From Podarcis raffonei (lineage: Eukaryota; Chordata; Lepidosauria; Squamata; Lacertidae), in NCBI RefSeq assembly GCF_027172205.1, contig NC_070607.1:34742069-34806068 (forward strand): 64,000 nt of DNA, in the 5' to 3' direction. The notes below the pieces were generated by a model. That model made no database searches and was not told the DNA's origin. It saw only the letters and a list, made by a program, of their open reading frames with translations. The position numbers and the translations under genes are program-made. Of the stretch, positions 1-34,560 are shown one piece after another. Each line of letters opens with the position of its first letter. Position 1 is the first letter of the stretch.

Positions 1-88
1 TGGGGGTGGAGATGCTCCTTCAGGTATTCTGGGCCGAGGCCGTTTAGGGCTTTAAAGGTCAACACCAACACTTTGAATTGTGCTCAAT
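1..88 (-). repeat. L2-clade LINE, RT C-terminal fragment cut by the window edge
   Basis: Read on the minus strand it codes KVLVLTFKALNGLGPEYLKE and then HLHP, the end of an L2-type reverse transcriptase ORF. It matches the start of the copy at 14972. The 3' end lies outside the window. Confidence 0.7.
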
Positions 89-1009
89 TCAATTCAATTA
101 AATAGGAAAAGAAATATGAGGAAAGCAAAATGCCACTTAGAGAAGGATCCAATATATTTTCCTTGATGCTTGAATTTGTTTTATTATGGATTGTTTTATT
201 TAATGTTTCAATGTGTTGCAAACTGCTTTGAGATTTTTTCTTTTAAAAAAAATTCAGTGTGGTGCAAGCAAATTTTTATTCTTAAGGTCTGGCCCAAATA
301 AAAAAAAGTTGTGCTTACCTACTGTTAAGTCATGTTCATTAATTTCAAAGGGTTTTCTCTGAATAGAACATTGGAAACAACCTAGTGCGTACAATTGCAG
401 CCATAGTGGAATTGAGTGTTTAGGTGCAGAGAAGTGGATTTGTAAATGTTCAAATAATTATTTACTACCCCAGTTTGATCTTACACATTTTTGAAAGATG
501 TGGGGAGTTTTCACTTGCAAGGAGTTTTCACATGCCTTTTCAGCTTCTTTTGAATTGTCTGGATTCATGTGTGACCATTGTTAATGAAAGGCAGTAGGGA
601 GAAAACAGAGAAAGTGCTTTGCTGCAAATACAAAAATCTTACATTCCCATCTTATGGATAAGAGGAAAAGCAAAACACACATATTTTTTTTGTACTAAGG
701 AAAACACTTTTTCTAGCTATGTGAATAAAGACCAGGTGCCACCGTTCATTAGGCACACTCACGTACAAAATTGTTTGGCAGATAGTAACAAATTATGTAA
801 ATAAACGCAGAATATGGGGTCTTTTGGAAGAGCCAGGAGATTGACGAAATCTGGAATTGTGCAGCATTTAACCAATTTAAAGCGCTGCAACTGAGGTGGT
901 TTTGGGAAAGGAGAGGCATAGCTGAACACGTCCTTAGGTTGCTTATCAACACAACCAGTTACTATTCTGCCTTTGAACCCTCAGAACTCAAGCTGACGGT
1001 GTGTCTGTT
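89..1009. other. AT-rich intergenic stretch
   Basis: Apart from a LINE-tail remnant at 170-295, I see no gene, RNA or recognisable repeat. Short open frames at 619-804 and 749-952 have no family features. Confidence 0.5.
170..295 (+). repeat. LINE 3'-UTR-like remnant
   Basis: The pattern TTTTATTTAATG...TTGCAAACTGCTTTGAGATT resembles the 3' tails of reptile L2/CR1-type LINEs. The copy is old and degenerate. Confidence 0.4.
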
Positions 1010-1740
1010 TTAACCCAGAGGAGAGAAACTGCCTCTCCCACCTTCCAGCCCCCTTGAGAGGAAGGGCGCCATGAAGCCGCTGCGGGAGCCTCGGTCTCTC
1101 TGAGGGCGAAGGGGCTGCTCGTCCGAGGAAGACGGAGGGTCGCCGCCGCGGCCAGCAGGCGCCTGCTCAGACCCGAGCAGGCCACGGGGCCGCCGCTCCG
1201 CGCAAGGTGAAGAAGAGGAGGGAGCCGAGAAGGAGGTGGAGGCTGCCGAAACCTCCTCCATCCGGAGGCTTGTTCAAATGTCTCCCCAACCCTGAAGCCA
1301 GAAGAAGCGGCCTTGAAGCCTCCGCGGGTTCATTCCCCAACCCCTCGGCTCGCATAGAGCCAAGAATCCGCACGGCGGGAAAAACGGTTGAACGGGCCGA
1401 TCCATTTCAGCCAGCAGAGGGAGGGGAGAGGAAGGTTGGTAGTTTTTGTTACTGTCAACGACAGTAAAGACACCGAGTACACCTCACCTACATCCACGCA
1501 ATGCTGGTGTCCTTCTTTAAGGGGATTTCCCGACCACTCTCCACACGGAGAGCATTGCAAAATAATGTGACTCCCCTCCACCCCGCGTGCAGGTTTAAGG
1601 TGGTACGGTCCATCCCTATAGAGGCTTCAGCGCCGCACAGGGACAGCGGGTGACCCCAATGGCTTTGCCTTAGTGCCGGCCAGAGGTTCGTTAAGTGCGG
1701 CAACGCCTGCTTCTCCCTTTGACCGTCATTTCTTCCTGTC
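1010..1740. promoter_or_regulatory. CpG-rich block, candidate 5' end of MSH4
   Basis: GC content and CpG density rise sharply against the AT-rich flanks. Synteny with mammals places the MSH4 start just past the RABGGTB 3' end, on the same (minus) strand. A minus-strand frame of 83 codons (1010-1261) is Ser/Pro-rich like the MSH4 N-terminus, and a GTGGGA donor is possible near 1047-1052. No exon 2 is visible to the left, so the gene assignment is only an expectation. Confidence 0.4.
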
Positions 1741-2295
1741 TCATAGGCCTAACAGCATGCGGCCTTCCCTTTATGTATGAAGAAAACTCGTTATGTTCTG
1801 AAGGGTACAGGGCAACGCATGCATCATAGTAGTAAAGAAATGGTGGAAATTGTAGCCCAACATTTGGAAGGCAGCACGTCGGCTGTCCTCAACTTAGGGA
1901 ATGGCCCACAAAGTAATTTTCCATTCCCTCGTCCTATCTGCAGCCCCCCCCCCAAAAAAAAACTTGTGAAGAATTTCTTTATGACTATCTGCAGAATGTG
2001 GCTAGGGAAAACTGAAAACAGAAGTTTGTGCAGGTTTCCTATGCTGGCTCCTTTTCTAACAGCCCCACTACAAATCGTTCTATCTTCCAGATTTGGGGGT
2101 GGGGGGTTCAAGTGGCTGTAGGGAAAGGACCAGGAAATTTCCCTTCCATGAACTTCCTGAAGTTTCACCAAGCAAAATACACTTTAAACCCAATTTACAC
2201 TACAGTATTTGATTGCAGCCTTATACTAATCTGACGCTGTTAGAAAGGCAGGAGGGATGAGAATAGGGGCTTGAATTTATGAAGAACGTTAGCAT
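1741..2295. other. Unassigned intergenic sequence
   Basis: No recognisable gene or repeat. Overlapping antiparallel frames of about 115 codons at 1777-2171 span C and A homopolymers and look accidental. Confidence 0.45.
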
Positions 2296-2641
2296 AAAGG
2301 TAAAGGTACCCCTGCCCAAAGGCCAGTCGTGACCGACTCTAGGGTTGCGCACTCATCTTGCTCAAGAGGCCGGGAGCCGGCGCTGTCCGAAGACACTTCT
2401 GGGTCACGTGGCCAGCGTGACGGAGCTGCATCTGGCGAGCCAGCGCCGCACACGGAAACGCCGTTTACCTTCCTGCTATAAAGCGGTCCCTATTTATCTA
2501 CTTGTACTTAGGGGTACTTTCGAACTGCTAGGTTGGCAGGAGCTGGGACTGAACGACGGGAGCTCACTTTCTTTCACGGGGATTCGAACCGCCGACCTTA
2601 CGATCAGCAAGTCCTAGGCACTGAGGTTTTACCCACAGCCA
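2296..2641 (-). repeat. Sauria SINE, near full length
   Basis: The minus strand reads tRNA-like head (GGTTCGAATCCC-type B box), the conserved body (GAGCTCCCGT, GATAAATAGG, GGTAAACGGCGTTTCCG, CATGACCCGG-like) and a TTTACCTTTA tail. It is moderately diverged. Confidence 0.88.
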
Positions 2642-3239
2642 AATTCAAGCAAAAGATCTATCAAACCAGCCAAAGAAAAGCTGTGATGAACAGAGAAAAA
2701 AGCTGTATACTGCAGTAGGGATGGTATATATGCATTAGAGATAGTGGTTAGTTATTTCGGTCACAAGCACTGGCCTTTATGCCCTCAAAGCAGGTTAACA
2801 TTTCTTTTCTTTCCCCCCCTTCAGGATACATTATGTCTCAAAGGGGTTCTCATTTCTCCAACACATGTAGAGATTTTTAGCACCTCTGTCCTTTATCTGT
2901 AATTAGTACCAAAATGTCTGGCTTTCACTTCAAATCTAAAATATTGATGATGCAGCCAATGTAACAGGTGTTAATGTCCCCTTGTGTGACGAGACTTTTC
3001 TCTCATCCTGCTCAACCCTACATCTTCTCTGGAGATTTCAGAGGGCCTGCAAGTGAGAGGAGAGATATCCTAAGAGGATGATTTGAGAGTGCACAAGGAA
3101 AGGAAGTCTCATTGGAGAGGCATAAATCCTTGTGCTAATAGAACAACTTTGCTGGATACAACCTGCCCTATTTCCAGTTCTGATTGCACTATTCAGAAGC
3201 AGTTCCAAGGATGCAACCATAATGTTCAATTAAGAGCCA
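2642..3239. other. Unassigned intergenic sequence
   Basis: Nothing recognisable on either strand. Confidence 0.45.
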
Positions 3240-3690
3240 AGTGGATAAAAGCCATAGGTCCATCTAATCTAGCACTGCTCTCATGGTGGGCAGGTGCCTC
3301 TTAGCCCACAAGCAGACCTGAAAGCATTAGAACTTTCCTCACCTGTAATCCACAGCAACTCTATTCAAAGGCATACTGCCTCAGACTGTGGAAGCAGAAC
3401 ATTGCCTTACTCCGCCCATTAATTGGTCTAATCCTCTTTTAAAGCTATCCAAGGTAGCAGGCATCACTACATCTTGCGGGAGCGATTTTCAACAATTTAA
3501 CTATGTAATGTGTGAAATTATTGTGTCCTTCCTCAAGTTACTACTGCTAGAAAGGGAGACAACCATCTCTCTTGTACACTTTCTCCACAAAATGCATAAT
3601 TCTGAACACTTCAATCAATGGCCTCCCTTGCTTACTTTTCTTAAACAGAAAGCCCCAAATGTCGTAACCAGTCGGAAACCAATTTTTCAC
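3240..3690 (-). repeat. Old CR1/L3-type LINE, RT C-terminus fragment
   Basis: The minus strand codes a worn IWGFLFKKSKQGRPLIEVFR then IMHFVEKV, equivalent to the GLFSLKKRRxRGDLIEVFK block of CR1-group ORF2. The plus strand keeps TCTAATCCTCTTTTAAAGC and CATCACTACATCTTG. It is ancient and interrupted. Confidence 0.65.
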
Positions 3691-4465
3691 AAAATGACTT
3701 GTCAACAAGAAAAGTACAAACAACATTGTCTCCAATGGACCATCAAGTAGTTACTTCATAATTAGCTTTAATTTATTTGAAGCAGAATCCCATTTCATAC
3801 TCAGAAGATTTCAGCCAAGTTACAAATGCACAATTGTGACAAATGTGAAATGGAAGCACTTCTAGAGTTCCAGTGGAAGCAGATAATTCATCCTGCAGAA
3901 AGTAATATTCTTCTATAGCTTTATTCTTGACTATATACAACCATTTGAAGTGCTACTGAAACTGGGCTTCAAGCCACAGTTACAATAAATACATTAGAGC
4001 AAAGGAACAAATTCTAAAATTCAGCAAGGCCATTAGTTCAAAACAAGTTAATGGTAATTAATCTTCACTGAATGTCACTAGTAGAAAGCAGTTGTCAAAG
4101 TACCATAAAATTTCTAGTTATGTAAAACTAGAACATGTGATTGAAATTGGATAAAAAAGTGTAGCAGTCAGATCCTAAACAGGAACTCAAGTGCATAAAG
4201 TGTCACTGGCATTAGCAAGTCAATTTCTTTTGATAGAAACAGTGCTTAGGACAATTCACTGTCCAGTACATGCTGTCACCAAGATGAGTGAATGATTGTG
4301 TCATAAATATCAAGCCACACAATTCAAGTCTTCTTCTATTGTGTCTAGTACAGTATATTTCGAAGTAGCATGACTGGAATGGAGCCCGGAGGCAAACATA
4401 TTTAAATACATTTAAACATATGTCTACATCTGTTATTGAGAACCTCAAGCACATGTAACACTCAG
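3691..4465. other. RABGGTB downstream flank or extended 3' UTR
   Basis: AT-rich. If the AATAAA at 3772-3777 is used, this is 3' UTR. No repeat or RNA recognised. Confidence 0.4.
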
Positions 4466-4471
4466 TTTATT
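4466..4471 (-). terminator. candidate poly(A) signal of RABGGTB
   Basis: AATAAA on the minus strand, about 137 nt past the RABGGTB stop codon. It is the nearest canonical hexamer. A second AATAAA on this strand at 3772-3777 would give a longer 3' UTR of about 0.8 kb. Which one is used cannot be told from sequence. Confidence 0.5.
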
Positions 4472-4607
4472 TACTTTGGATACAATCCAGATACAAAATG
4501 ACAGTACTTACAGTAAAGTGGTAATTTATCATGTAAACACATTTAGAAATGTCTTTTGACAGAAAATTCAAAGCAGCTGAGTATGGCAAAATTGTGCACA
4601 TCAAAAC

Positions 4608-15992
<11,385 letters not shown>

Positions 15993-16109
15993 GTTGGCAC
16001 ATTTGCGGGACTCAGCCCTGCGCCCACCGCGCACGCGCCCCCTCGGCCGGAAGAGAACGCCATTTCCGGCTCGAGGACCCCCAGCATAGCTGTCCTTGTG
16101 ATGCCTGCA

Positions 16110-16827
16110 GTGACGTTCGTAAATGTATGAGGCGCTGCTTATGGCCCACGTTATTAGCAGCCTTGGGGAGAGTTTTTGCCGTTTAAAATGGCAAGGCTTT
16201 CCCCTCTCTCCCCTGAATAGGTTTCACCACCGCTGGAAACCGTTACTAGCGTTTTCTCCCCTTCTCTTTTTATTGCTTTCAGTATTTATTTATTGCTTTT
16301 TGCAGTAGATATTGAACACGGAAGAAGACGAATGGGGACATTTGTCCTGGGTGAATTCCTTTCCATAGGAACGACACGGGCTCTGTCAAGCCCCATATTC
16401 ACGCGATCAGAAAAACTTGAAAGGAGTTGACCTTTGGGGATTGTGCCATCATGACCCAAACTATTCCTAATTTGATGCCTGTTTGCACTGAGCCGTGGCG
16501 TGGAAGTGTTTCCTTGGGGCAGCACAAAGGCATCCCTGGAAGTTCAAAGTCGCAAGACAGAACTAAAGACGGGACCCTGGCTGTCTGTGAACACTTGCCC
16601 TATGCATAAATATGTAGAAAAAGGAAAGAAGCTTTTGAAACAGATAATTCTAATATGCATTTTCTTACTTAAGTGTTTCGCTCTCTCAAAATTATCGATG
16701 TTGGTTTCTTATAAAAGTTAGATGTTTTAAAATGATTTGCGAGAGTAGATTGCCTTTGATGAAAAAGTCCAAAATAGCTAGTCAGGGACTAGTACAGGCA
16801 AGATGTTGTATTCAAACAGTATTTTGG
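16110..16827. other. Gap between RABGGTB promoter and ACADM 3' end
   Basis: A short intergenic spacer of about 0.7 kb with no recognisable gene, RNA or transposon. Confidence 0.5.
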
Positions 16828-16833
16828 TTTATT
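16828..16833 (-). terminator. candidate distal poly(A) signal of ACADM
   Basis: AATAAA on the minus strand, about 1.5 kb past the ACADM stop and 0.7 kb before the RABGGTB CpG island. It would make 16.8-18.3 kb the ACADM 3' UTR; that stretch is AT-rich and shows no transposon I recognise. Confidence 0.4.
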
Positions 16834-18329
16834 GAAATGGCAGAGCTTTCAAGAAGTCTTTTTTAAACAAAGATGCAAGTGCAACCTAAGAGATAAATTA
16901 TAGTGTGCGCACTCTGACCATCCACACACAAAAATGCACCAGTCATTTTTTAAAAAGAGCATTTCAATGCACACAATTCCCACCACCAGAACAAGTAATA
17001 TAAAAAATGCATTTAGTTGCAAGAGAAAAGTTATCAGACAGCATTTCACAACAAACTCCAACATCGGAGATGAACTGAACTGCACTACAGTTGAAGCAGA
17101 GACTGGACACCAGTATTCTAATGACACCTTAGAACAGATTTAATACTAACACAAATGAGCTGTTTTCCATTTCAATGCCAAAATTCATACCCAGATTATA
17201 GAACAGAAACAGAGTTTCAGGGCAAGTATTTTTTTTAATTAGTTGATACTAGAGCTAATTGACATGACAGTACTGTAAACATTACTGGAACAAAAAAATA
17301 CATTGTATGGCTTTTTTCATATTTGAGTGCAATAAAGCATTTGTTTAGTAAGGTTGATATAATCAGGCTAAAGGCACCAAAACCATTATGTATACTCTTC
17401 AGATAATTGAAAAGTTCAACACAGGCACCATAGGTTTTGTTTTACAACAACATACAAAGTCGTTTGCAAAACTGCTACTCTTCAGTTTCCAAAGTCATAA
17501 AATTAAAAGTCTTTATTTTATCATAGAAGTTAATACAATATACAGTAATGTGGCTTTTCCAAGGTCAAGGCAATTCGTTCTGAGGCACACTGTAGCATGG
17601 TGTGAGGTACACATTGATTTCAAAAGTAAGGTTCATTGTTTCTTTGTTTCACATTGCTCTTTGAATGTTGTTGGAAAAAAATCACACTACAGCTGTTCCA
17701 CAGATGTTTTGCATAGCTACGCTATATAGAGAAATGGCAAATTAAAATACAGTCACAGTACAGCTGACTTGATAGTGATTATAATTTCACACCTTACCTT
17801 GCGTACAATATGCATTATTTGGTAATAATTGGTATGATAAAATGATGAGTCCAGAATCTTCTTATTCCACAGAAACAAACATTCTTAAGTGGCCCTACTC
17901 CCAAAATACATAATTTGGAAATAGAAAAGAAGAACCCTACACTGCCGGTATTGGTATGAACTTCTTAATCCAATACAGTGTCACAAGTTTAATTTGAGGC
18001 ACTTTAAAAATGTTGTGAGAAGATCAGAGGACAGGGATAACCAAGTAACTATGGAGTAAGGTGAAAGTAAAAGCAGCCACTAAAAAAACAAACTAAAAAG
18101 AACCACATGCACCAACATGTATCTAATAACCCAATTTTTCAAGAGGTCTCTAGCTAACAGTTTCAATAATTAAGGAAACAATTTTTTTCCCATATATTGA
18201 AGATCTGAAACAGATATGCTACTACTTTGAGGCCATTTTATTTTTTCAATCTTAAAAGGAGCATACCAGAATAAAGACAAATGTTTGCAGCATCAGGTTA
18301 ATACATGCCCTGTCTCTCTTCAAAAGTTC
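16834..18329 (-). other. Probable ACADM 3' UTR
   Basis: Runs from the stop codon to the distal AATAAA. AT-rich, without recognisable transposons, which fits a transcribed UTR. The extent is inferred. Confidence 0.45.
17512..17517 (-). terminator. candidate proximal poly(A) signal of ACADM
   Basis: AATAAA on the minus strand, about 0.8 kb past the ACADM stop. Usage is unproven. Confidence 0.35.
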
Positions 18330-29827
<11,498 letters not shown>

Positions 29828-30140
29828 GACGTGCCCTTCCTCTTCCACAGGCCTCGCCAGCAACCTCCCACCCAGTAGGCACCACGCCAAGGCCCGCCCC
29901 CTGCGCTCGGGGATCGCTCCAGGAGGCTAGGCCCCAAGAGAGAGGCGACGAGGGAGGAGGAGCCTAGAGAAGGAAGGCGGCGGGGACGTCGGCTGACGAA
30001 GGCCGGTTTGGCTCCCGTGCCGCGGTAAGCCCTGGCGGCCGCCGGTGACAACAGCGGAGGTTTTTTGTGGGGCGGGGAGGGGGGAAGCGTCTCTCTCACT
30101 TTCGCCGGGGCCCCAATCCGCCTTGCCACGCAGCCAGTGG

Positions 30141-30749
30141 GCAGAGGTGGCGGCTCATTGCACGGCAAAGCCAGGCCATTGGTGGTGACTACCGGTGATT
30201 TGGGCACTGAAAAAGGGCTTCAGGAAGGTGACAATAAAATATTGTAGGGGGACAACTAAGCCCCGCCTCGCATAATGGATCATACGATGGGGCGCACCCA
30301 CCCTATCTGAATGGCAATATGTATCAACTTTTGGGGTGGGGGGCGGCCCCCTCCAATATTCTATGGGGGGCGAAGGGACCACGGCCCCCTAGAAGCTGGC
30401 TCCTGCTATGAAGAGCTTCATAGCAATGCCAGCGAAACACATTTTCGTGTGTTTGCTCACTCTCTGGGTAATACACGTGGAGGGGAAATCAGGCCTGGCA
30501 TCACAACCTCTGCCCGCTTGCTCGATCCCTTTCTGGGGGCAATGGGACCCCACCGCTGTACCAGCCTGTGGGCACATGCAACATGTGGGATGACTGCTAC
30601 ACACGCTTCCCTTGTTTAACTTGGTTTTTGCTCCTCTGGGTGGCGCAGCAGTGAGAACTCTGCCCCACTTAGGAAAATTCTTTCTGCTTGTCTACTGAAA
30701 GAGATAAGGAGGTCGGTAAAGAGGTCAAAGGTATGGGGATAGTCTTAAG
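30141..30749. other. Intergenic sequence upstream of ACADM
   Basis: G-rich patches at 30235-30400 (GGGGTGGGGGGCGGCCCCCT, TCCAATATTCTATGGGGGG) resemble a degenerate repeat distantly like the stretch at 53520-53690. No gene recognised. Confidence 0.4.
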
Positions 30750-30885
30750 CAGGCATCCCCAACCTGCGCCCCTCCAGATGTTTTGGTCTACAACTCCCAT
30801 GATCCCTAGCTAACAGGACCAGTGGTCAGGGATGATGGGAATTGTAGTCCAAAACATCTGGAGGGCCAAAGGTTGGGGATGCCTG
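30750..30885. mobile_element. Palindromic hAT-like MITE
   Basis: The element begins CAGGCATCCCCAACC and ends GGTTGGGGATGCCTG. The arms keep pairing inward (CCTCCAGATGTTTTGG with CCAAAACATCTGGAGG; CTACAACTCCCATGATCCCT with its reverse), so nearly the whole 136 bp folds into one hairpin. I could not see an identical 8-bp target duplication. Confidence 0.85.
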
Positions 30886-31025
30886 GTATCTGCAGGTTTC
30901 TTGCTCTGTCTGTTTTAAGCCTATATAAACTCTTCTCAGCAAGCTGAGTTTCACCCAAACTTCCAACCTGAAGAAATGAAACGACGCCTCTGTTTGGATC
31001 AAGTAATCTTGAAATCAGGAATGTA

Positions 31026-31360
31026 AGGTAAAGGACCCCTGGACAGTTAAGTCTCATCTTGCTTCAGGCCAAGGGAGCTGGTGTTTGTCTGCAGACAGCT
31101 TTCCGGGTCAAGTGGCCAGCATGACTAAACTGCTTCTGGTGCAAAGGGACACAGTGGCGAGTGCCAGAGCGCATGGAAACGCCATCTACCTTCCCACTGC
31201 AGCGGTACCTTTTTATCTACACGCGTTGGTATGCTTTTGAACAGCTAGGTTGACACAGATGCAATGGGAGCTCACTTCGTTGCATGGATTCGAACTGCCA
31301 ACCTTCCAATCGGCAAGCCCCAAAGGCTCAGTAGTTTAGACCAGAATGTCACCCACGTCC
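31026..31360 (-). repeat. Sauria SINE, old diverged copy
   Basis: Minus orientation, with head (CGAATCC-type B box, GATTGGAAGG), GAGCTCCCAT, TAGATAAAAAGG, GGTAGATGGCGTTTCCATGC and a CCTTTACC tail. More diverged than the copies at 2296 and 46159. Confidence 0.82.
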
Positions 31361-33770
31361 GCAGGAATGACAATCCTGTAGCCCTGCCAGTGTTGTTGAC
31401 CATTGGCTATGTTGGCTGCATCTGATAGGCACTGAAATCCAACAATATTCAGAAGCCCTCAGATTTTTGTATCCCTGCTCTAAACAACTTGTTAAAATCA
31501 CATAGGACATTCTAGAGAGCTTTGGGAAAACATGCTGTTTTGCCAAGTTACTGCAGAAATGTCTTTACCTAGCCTGTCTTTACTGAGCCATGTCTAGAAA
31601 CATTTCATTGGCATGATGGAAAGGGCCAGCTCAAAACAGACATTTGGTAATGAAATAACAAGGCATCTATTTAAAGTTACACAAATACCCTCTAGGGACA
31701 AAGCAGTAATTGTGTGACTTAAATACTTCCTTCTGGGATTTTAAAAACTAAAGTCAATCCAAATGTCTCACTTGTGCTTGTCAGGATGCAAGAGTGAATG
31801 ATGCAAGCGAATTTGAGTACACAAACGAGGAGTGAATCTCAATTGAGTCATATGTGCTGGAGGCAAAAAGACAGGAAGGGTGTCAATGGAGGAAAAGTGA
31901 AGAAGGAAAGTGATGCAATAGTGAGGTGAAGGATAGTCAAATGGGAAAAAAGGTAGGAAACTATAGAGAACATCTATATGGGGCACAGGAATCAGGCCAA
32001 GTAATGACTGGACAAAAGAGCCAGGTTGGACATGGAGAAGAGATTTAATACAATAAGCCAGAAACTCTGAGGCAATGCCAGGGAACACAAGTAAACTCTT
32101 CCATTCTTCCAAGAGAAACAACTGATTTTATTCATACAACTTGGACATTTTAACAAAGTTGTATAACTAGGATCAGTAGTTTAATATCACGGAGCAGGGA
32201 ATACAAATACAATTTCCAGACTTTGCTTTGGAGTAGAAGCGTAGGGAGTGCAGACGTATGCCGAATAATGCAGTAGACTGGTATTGAGGAACATATTTAC
32301 TTATGAAACAAACTCACTGGCTCATCATTTCAGTAGCATTAGGATGTAGCGGCAGACTGATGATAACACTAGAAATACAGATCTACTCCTAGCCCTTCTC
32401 ATTTCACAAACATGCCCACACAGTGGAAATCTACACTACGACAGGACCTCGTGTAAGTAATTCCATTGACTCCAATGCAGGGGGAAGAGATCAAATGAAA
32501 ATCACTTTCCTCATCTCCCACCCTGAGTTTCATGTGGTTTTCCCCTCCTGTCCTGAACTGGGGATGGATTGGATGCAGGAGATGTTATGTGAATGTAACT
32601 ATGATGGATCTACCGCCTACAATCACAGAAATGTAAATGTAGAATTCTTCTGTAAATTTAGTATAATATTGTTATAATTTAAAAATAAAATGGCACAAAG
32701 GCATTCCTAATCTCAAATCTTTCTGGAATCCATACAATGGATCCATAGTAGTTTTTCTGATTGAGCACTGGCTACATTTACTAGCAATCCTGCTGTACCT
32801 TTGTTTTATAATTTGTCTTATGAGACATTTTCTCCCTGCAGTTTGGAATATATATTACTTTCACAGTTTCATTAATACAGAAGAAATCCCCTTTATTATT
32901 CTAATGAATAGTAGAGGCTTGTTGGTTGTTGCCAGGTTGTATAAATTAGCAAGTAAACATTGTAAAATAAGGATAATATATTACAAAAAGAGCAGTTTTT
33001 CATTTATTTAGACACTTGCATTACAGATTCATTATTTCTCTTAATATTTAATGAGTTATTTTGTGCTAAATGTTTATTGCAGTTATTACTATTAAGTTTG
33101 TAAAATATTTTTTATTAATTAAGTGATGATATTATGAAACATTACTAAACTGTATGCCACTAAATGATTGTTAATCACTAGAAATCTGTTAGTTTAAAAA
33201 TTGAACAAAAAGATTTCTAAAGTTAAGATATGGGCAACTTTCTAATAAGACACTTTATCAACATATAATTTTAATAAAATTGTTTTAAAAACTAATAGGA
33301 TTGTAATTAACCAGGTAATTATTTATATCACGCCATCACATGGTTCTTCACAATCTCTGACTAACCACATCTCTTCAGAAGTAAGGCCTATTGAATTCAC
33401 TGGGGCTTTCTCTCAAGTAAATGGGGTTAGGACTGCAGCTCAAGTCATATTCATAGTAGGCCCACCTATATAAATAAATTTCAAGGGGTTTACCCTAAGC
33501 TTCTGGGAAATCAAAGTCTTTGGGTTCTGAGGAGTGTATGGTTGCAAAACAGGAAGGGCCTGTGGCTTAATTTGATTCAACATGGGAAAACTCACATGGC
33601 CTGTACATGGAAAGGATTGACAGATGGAAAACTTTCTCAATTCTTTGGGTAGTGGTACATGGCCATTCTTAGTTGGTGGAGCAATTTGTCTGGTCAATTC
33701 TGATAATGAATGAGACTCTGACATGCTAACTAGTTATGGGACCCCTGAGTAGTCAGCGTCCAACTTTTTC
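31361..33770. other. AT-rich intergenic stretch
   Basis: No established gene. A dispersed short repeat (AATTCACTGGGGCTTTCTCT CAAGTAAATG) occurs at 33370-33440. Open frames at 31768-32121 (minus) and 33440-33724 (minus) are unassigned; the latter is discussed as a finding. Confidence 0.45.
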
Positions 33771-34560
33771 ATTCATAGAATCACAGATTCACAGAATTGT
33801 AGAGTTGGAAGGGACCCAGGGGTCATCTAGTTCAATCCCCTGCAATGTAGGAATCTCACCCATGACAGGCAGCTAGCCAACTTCTGCATAAAAACCAGTG
33901 AAGGAGAGTCCACCGCCTTCCAAGGGAGTCTGTTTCCCCTGACAGCTTTTACTTTCAGAAAGTTATTCCTGATGTTTAGTTGGAATCTCCTTTCTTGTAA
34001 ATTGAAGCCATTGGTTCGGGTCCTACCTTCCGGAGCAGGAGAAAACAAGCTTGCGCCATCTTTAGATATCATATCTCCTCTCAGTCTCCTCATATCCAGG
34101 CCAAACATACCCAACTCCCTCAACTGTTCCTCATAAGCCTTGGTTTCCTTAATCATCTTGGTTTCTCTCCTCTGCACATGTTCCAGCTTATCAGTATCCT
34201 TCTTCAGTTGTGATGCCCAGAACTGGCCCCATCTGAGAATGTCATTTTGAATCCCGGTTCTGTCTTCTGCAACATTATAACTACACCTCCCAGTTTGGTG
34301 TCATATGCAGATGGGATGAGCATCCCCTCAATTGCCTCTTAAAAGTCATTTGTAAAGATGTTGGACAACAACGGGCCCAGGACAGAATCCTGTGGCAACC
34401 CACTTTGTCACCTTTTTTCCAGGATAATGAGGAACCAGTAGTTAGCACTCTTTGGGTTCAGTCGGTCAACCAGCGACAAATCCACCTAACAGTTACCTTG
34501 TCCAGTCCACATTTTACCAGCTTCTCCACATGTCTGCGAAGAACACTTACAACCTGAATT
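33771..34560 (-). mobile_element. CR1 LINE, degenerate 3' fragment
   Basis: The minus strand codes EEQLRELGMFGLDMRRLRGD then MISKDGASLFSPAPEGRTRT, LQERRFQLNIRNNFLKVKAV and, further upstream, frame-broken RT. The element's 3' tail is TCTGTGATTCTATGAATG (reverse of 33771-33790). Clearly older than the CR1 copy at 38984. Confidence 0.85.
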
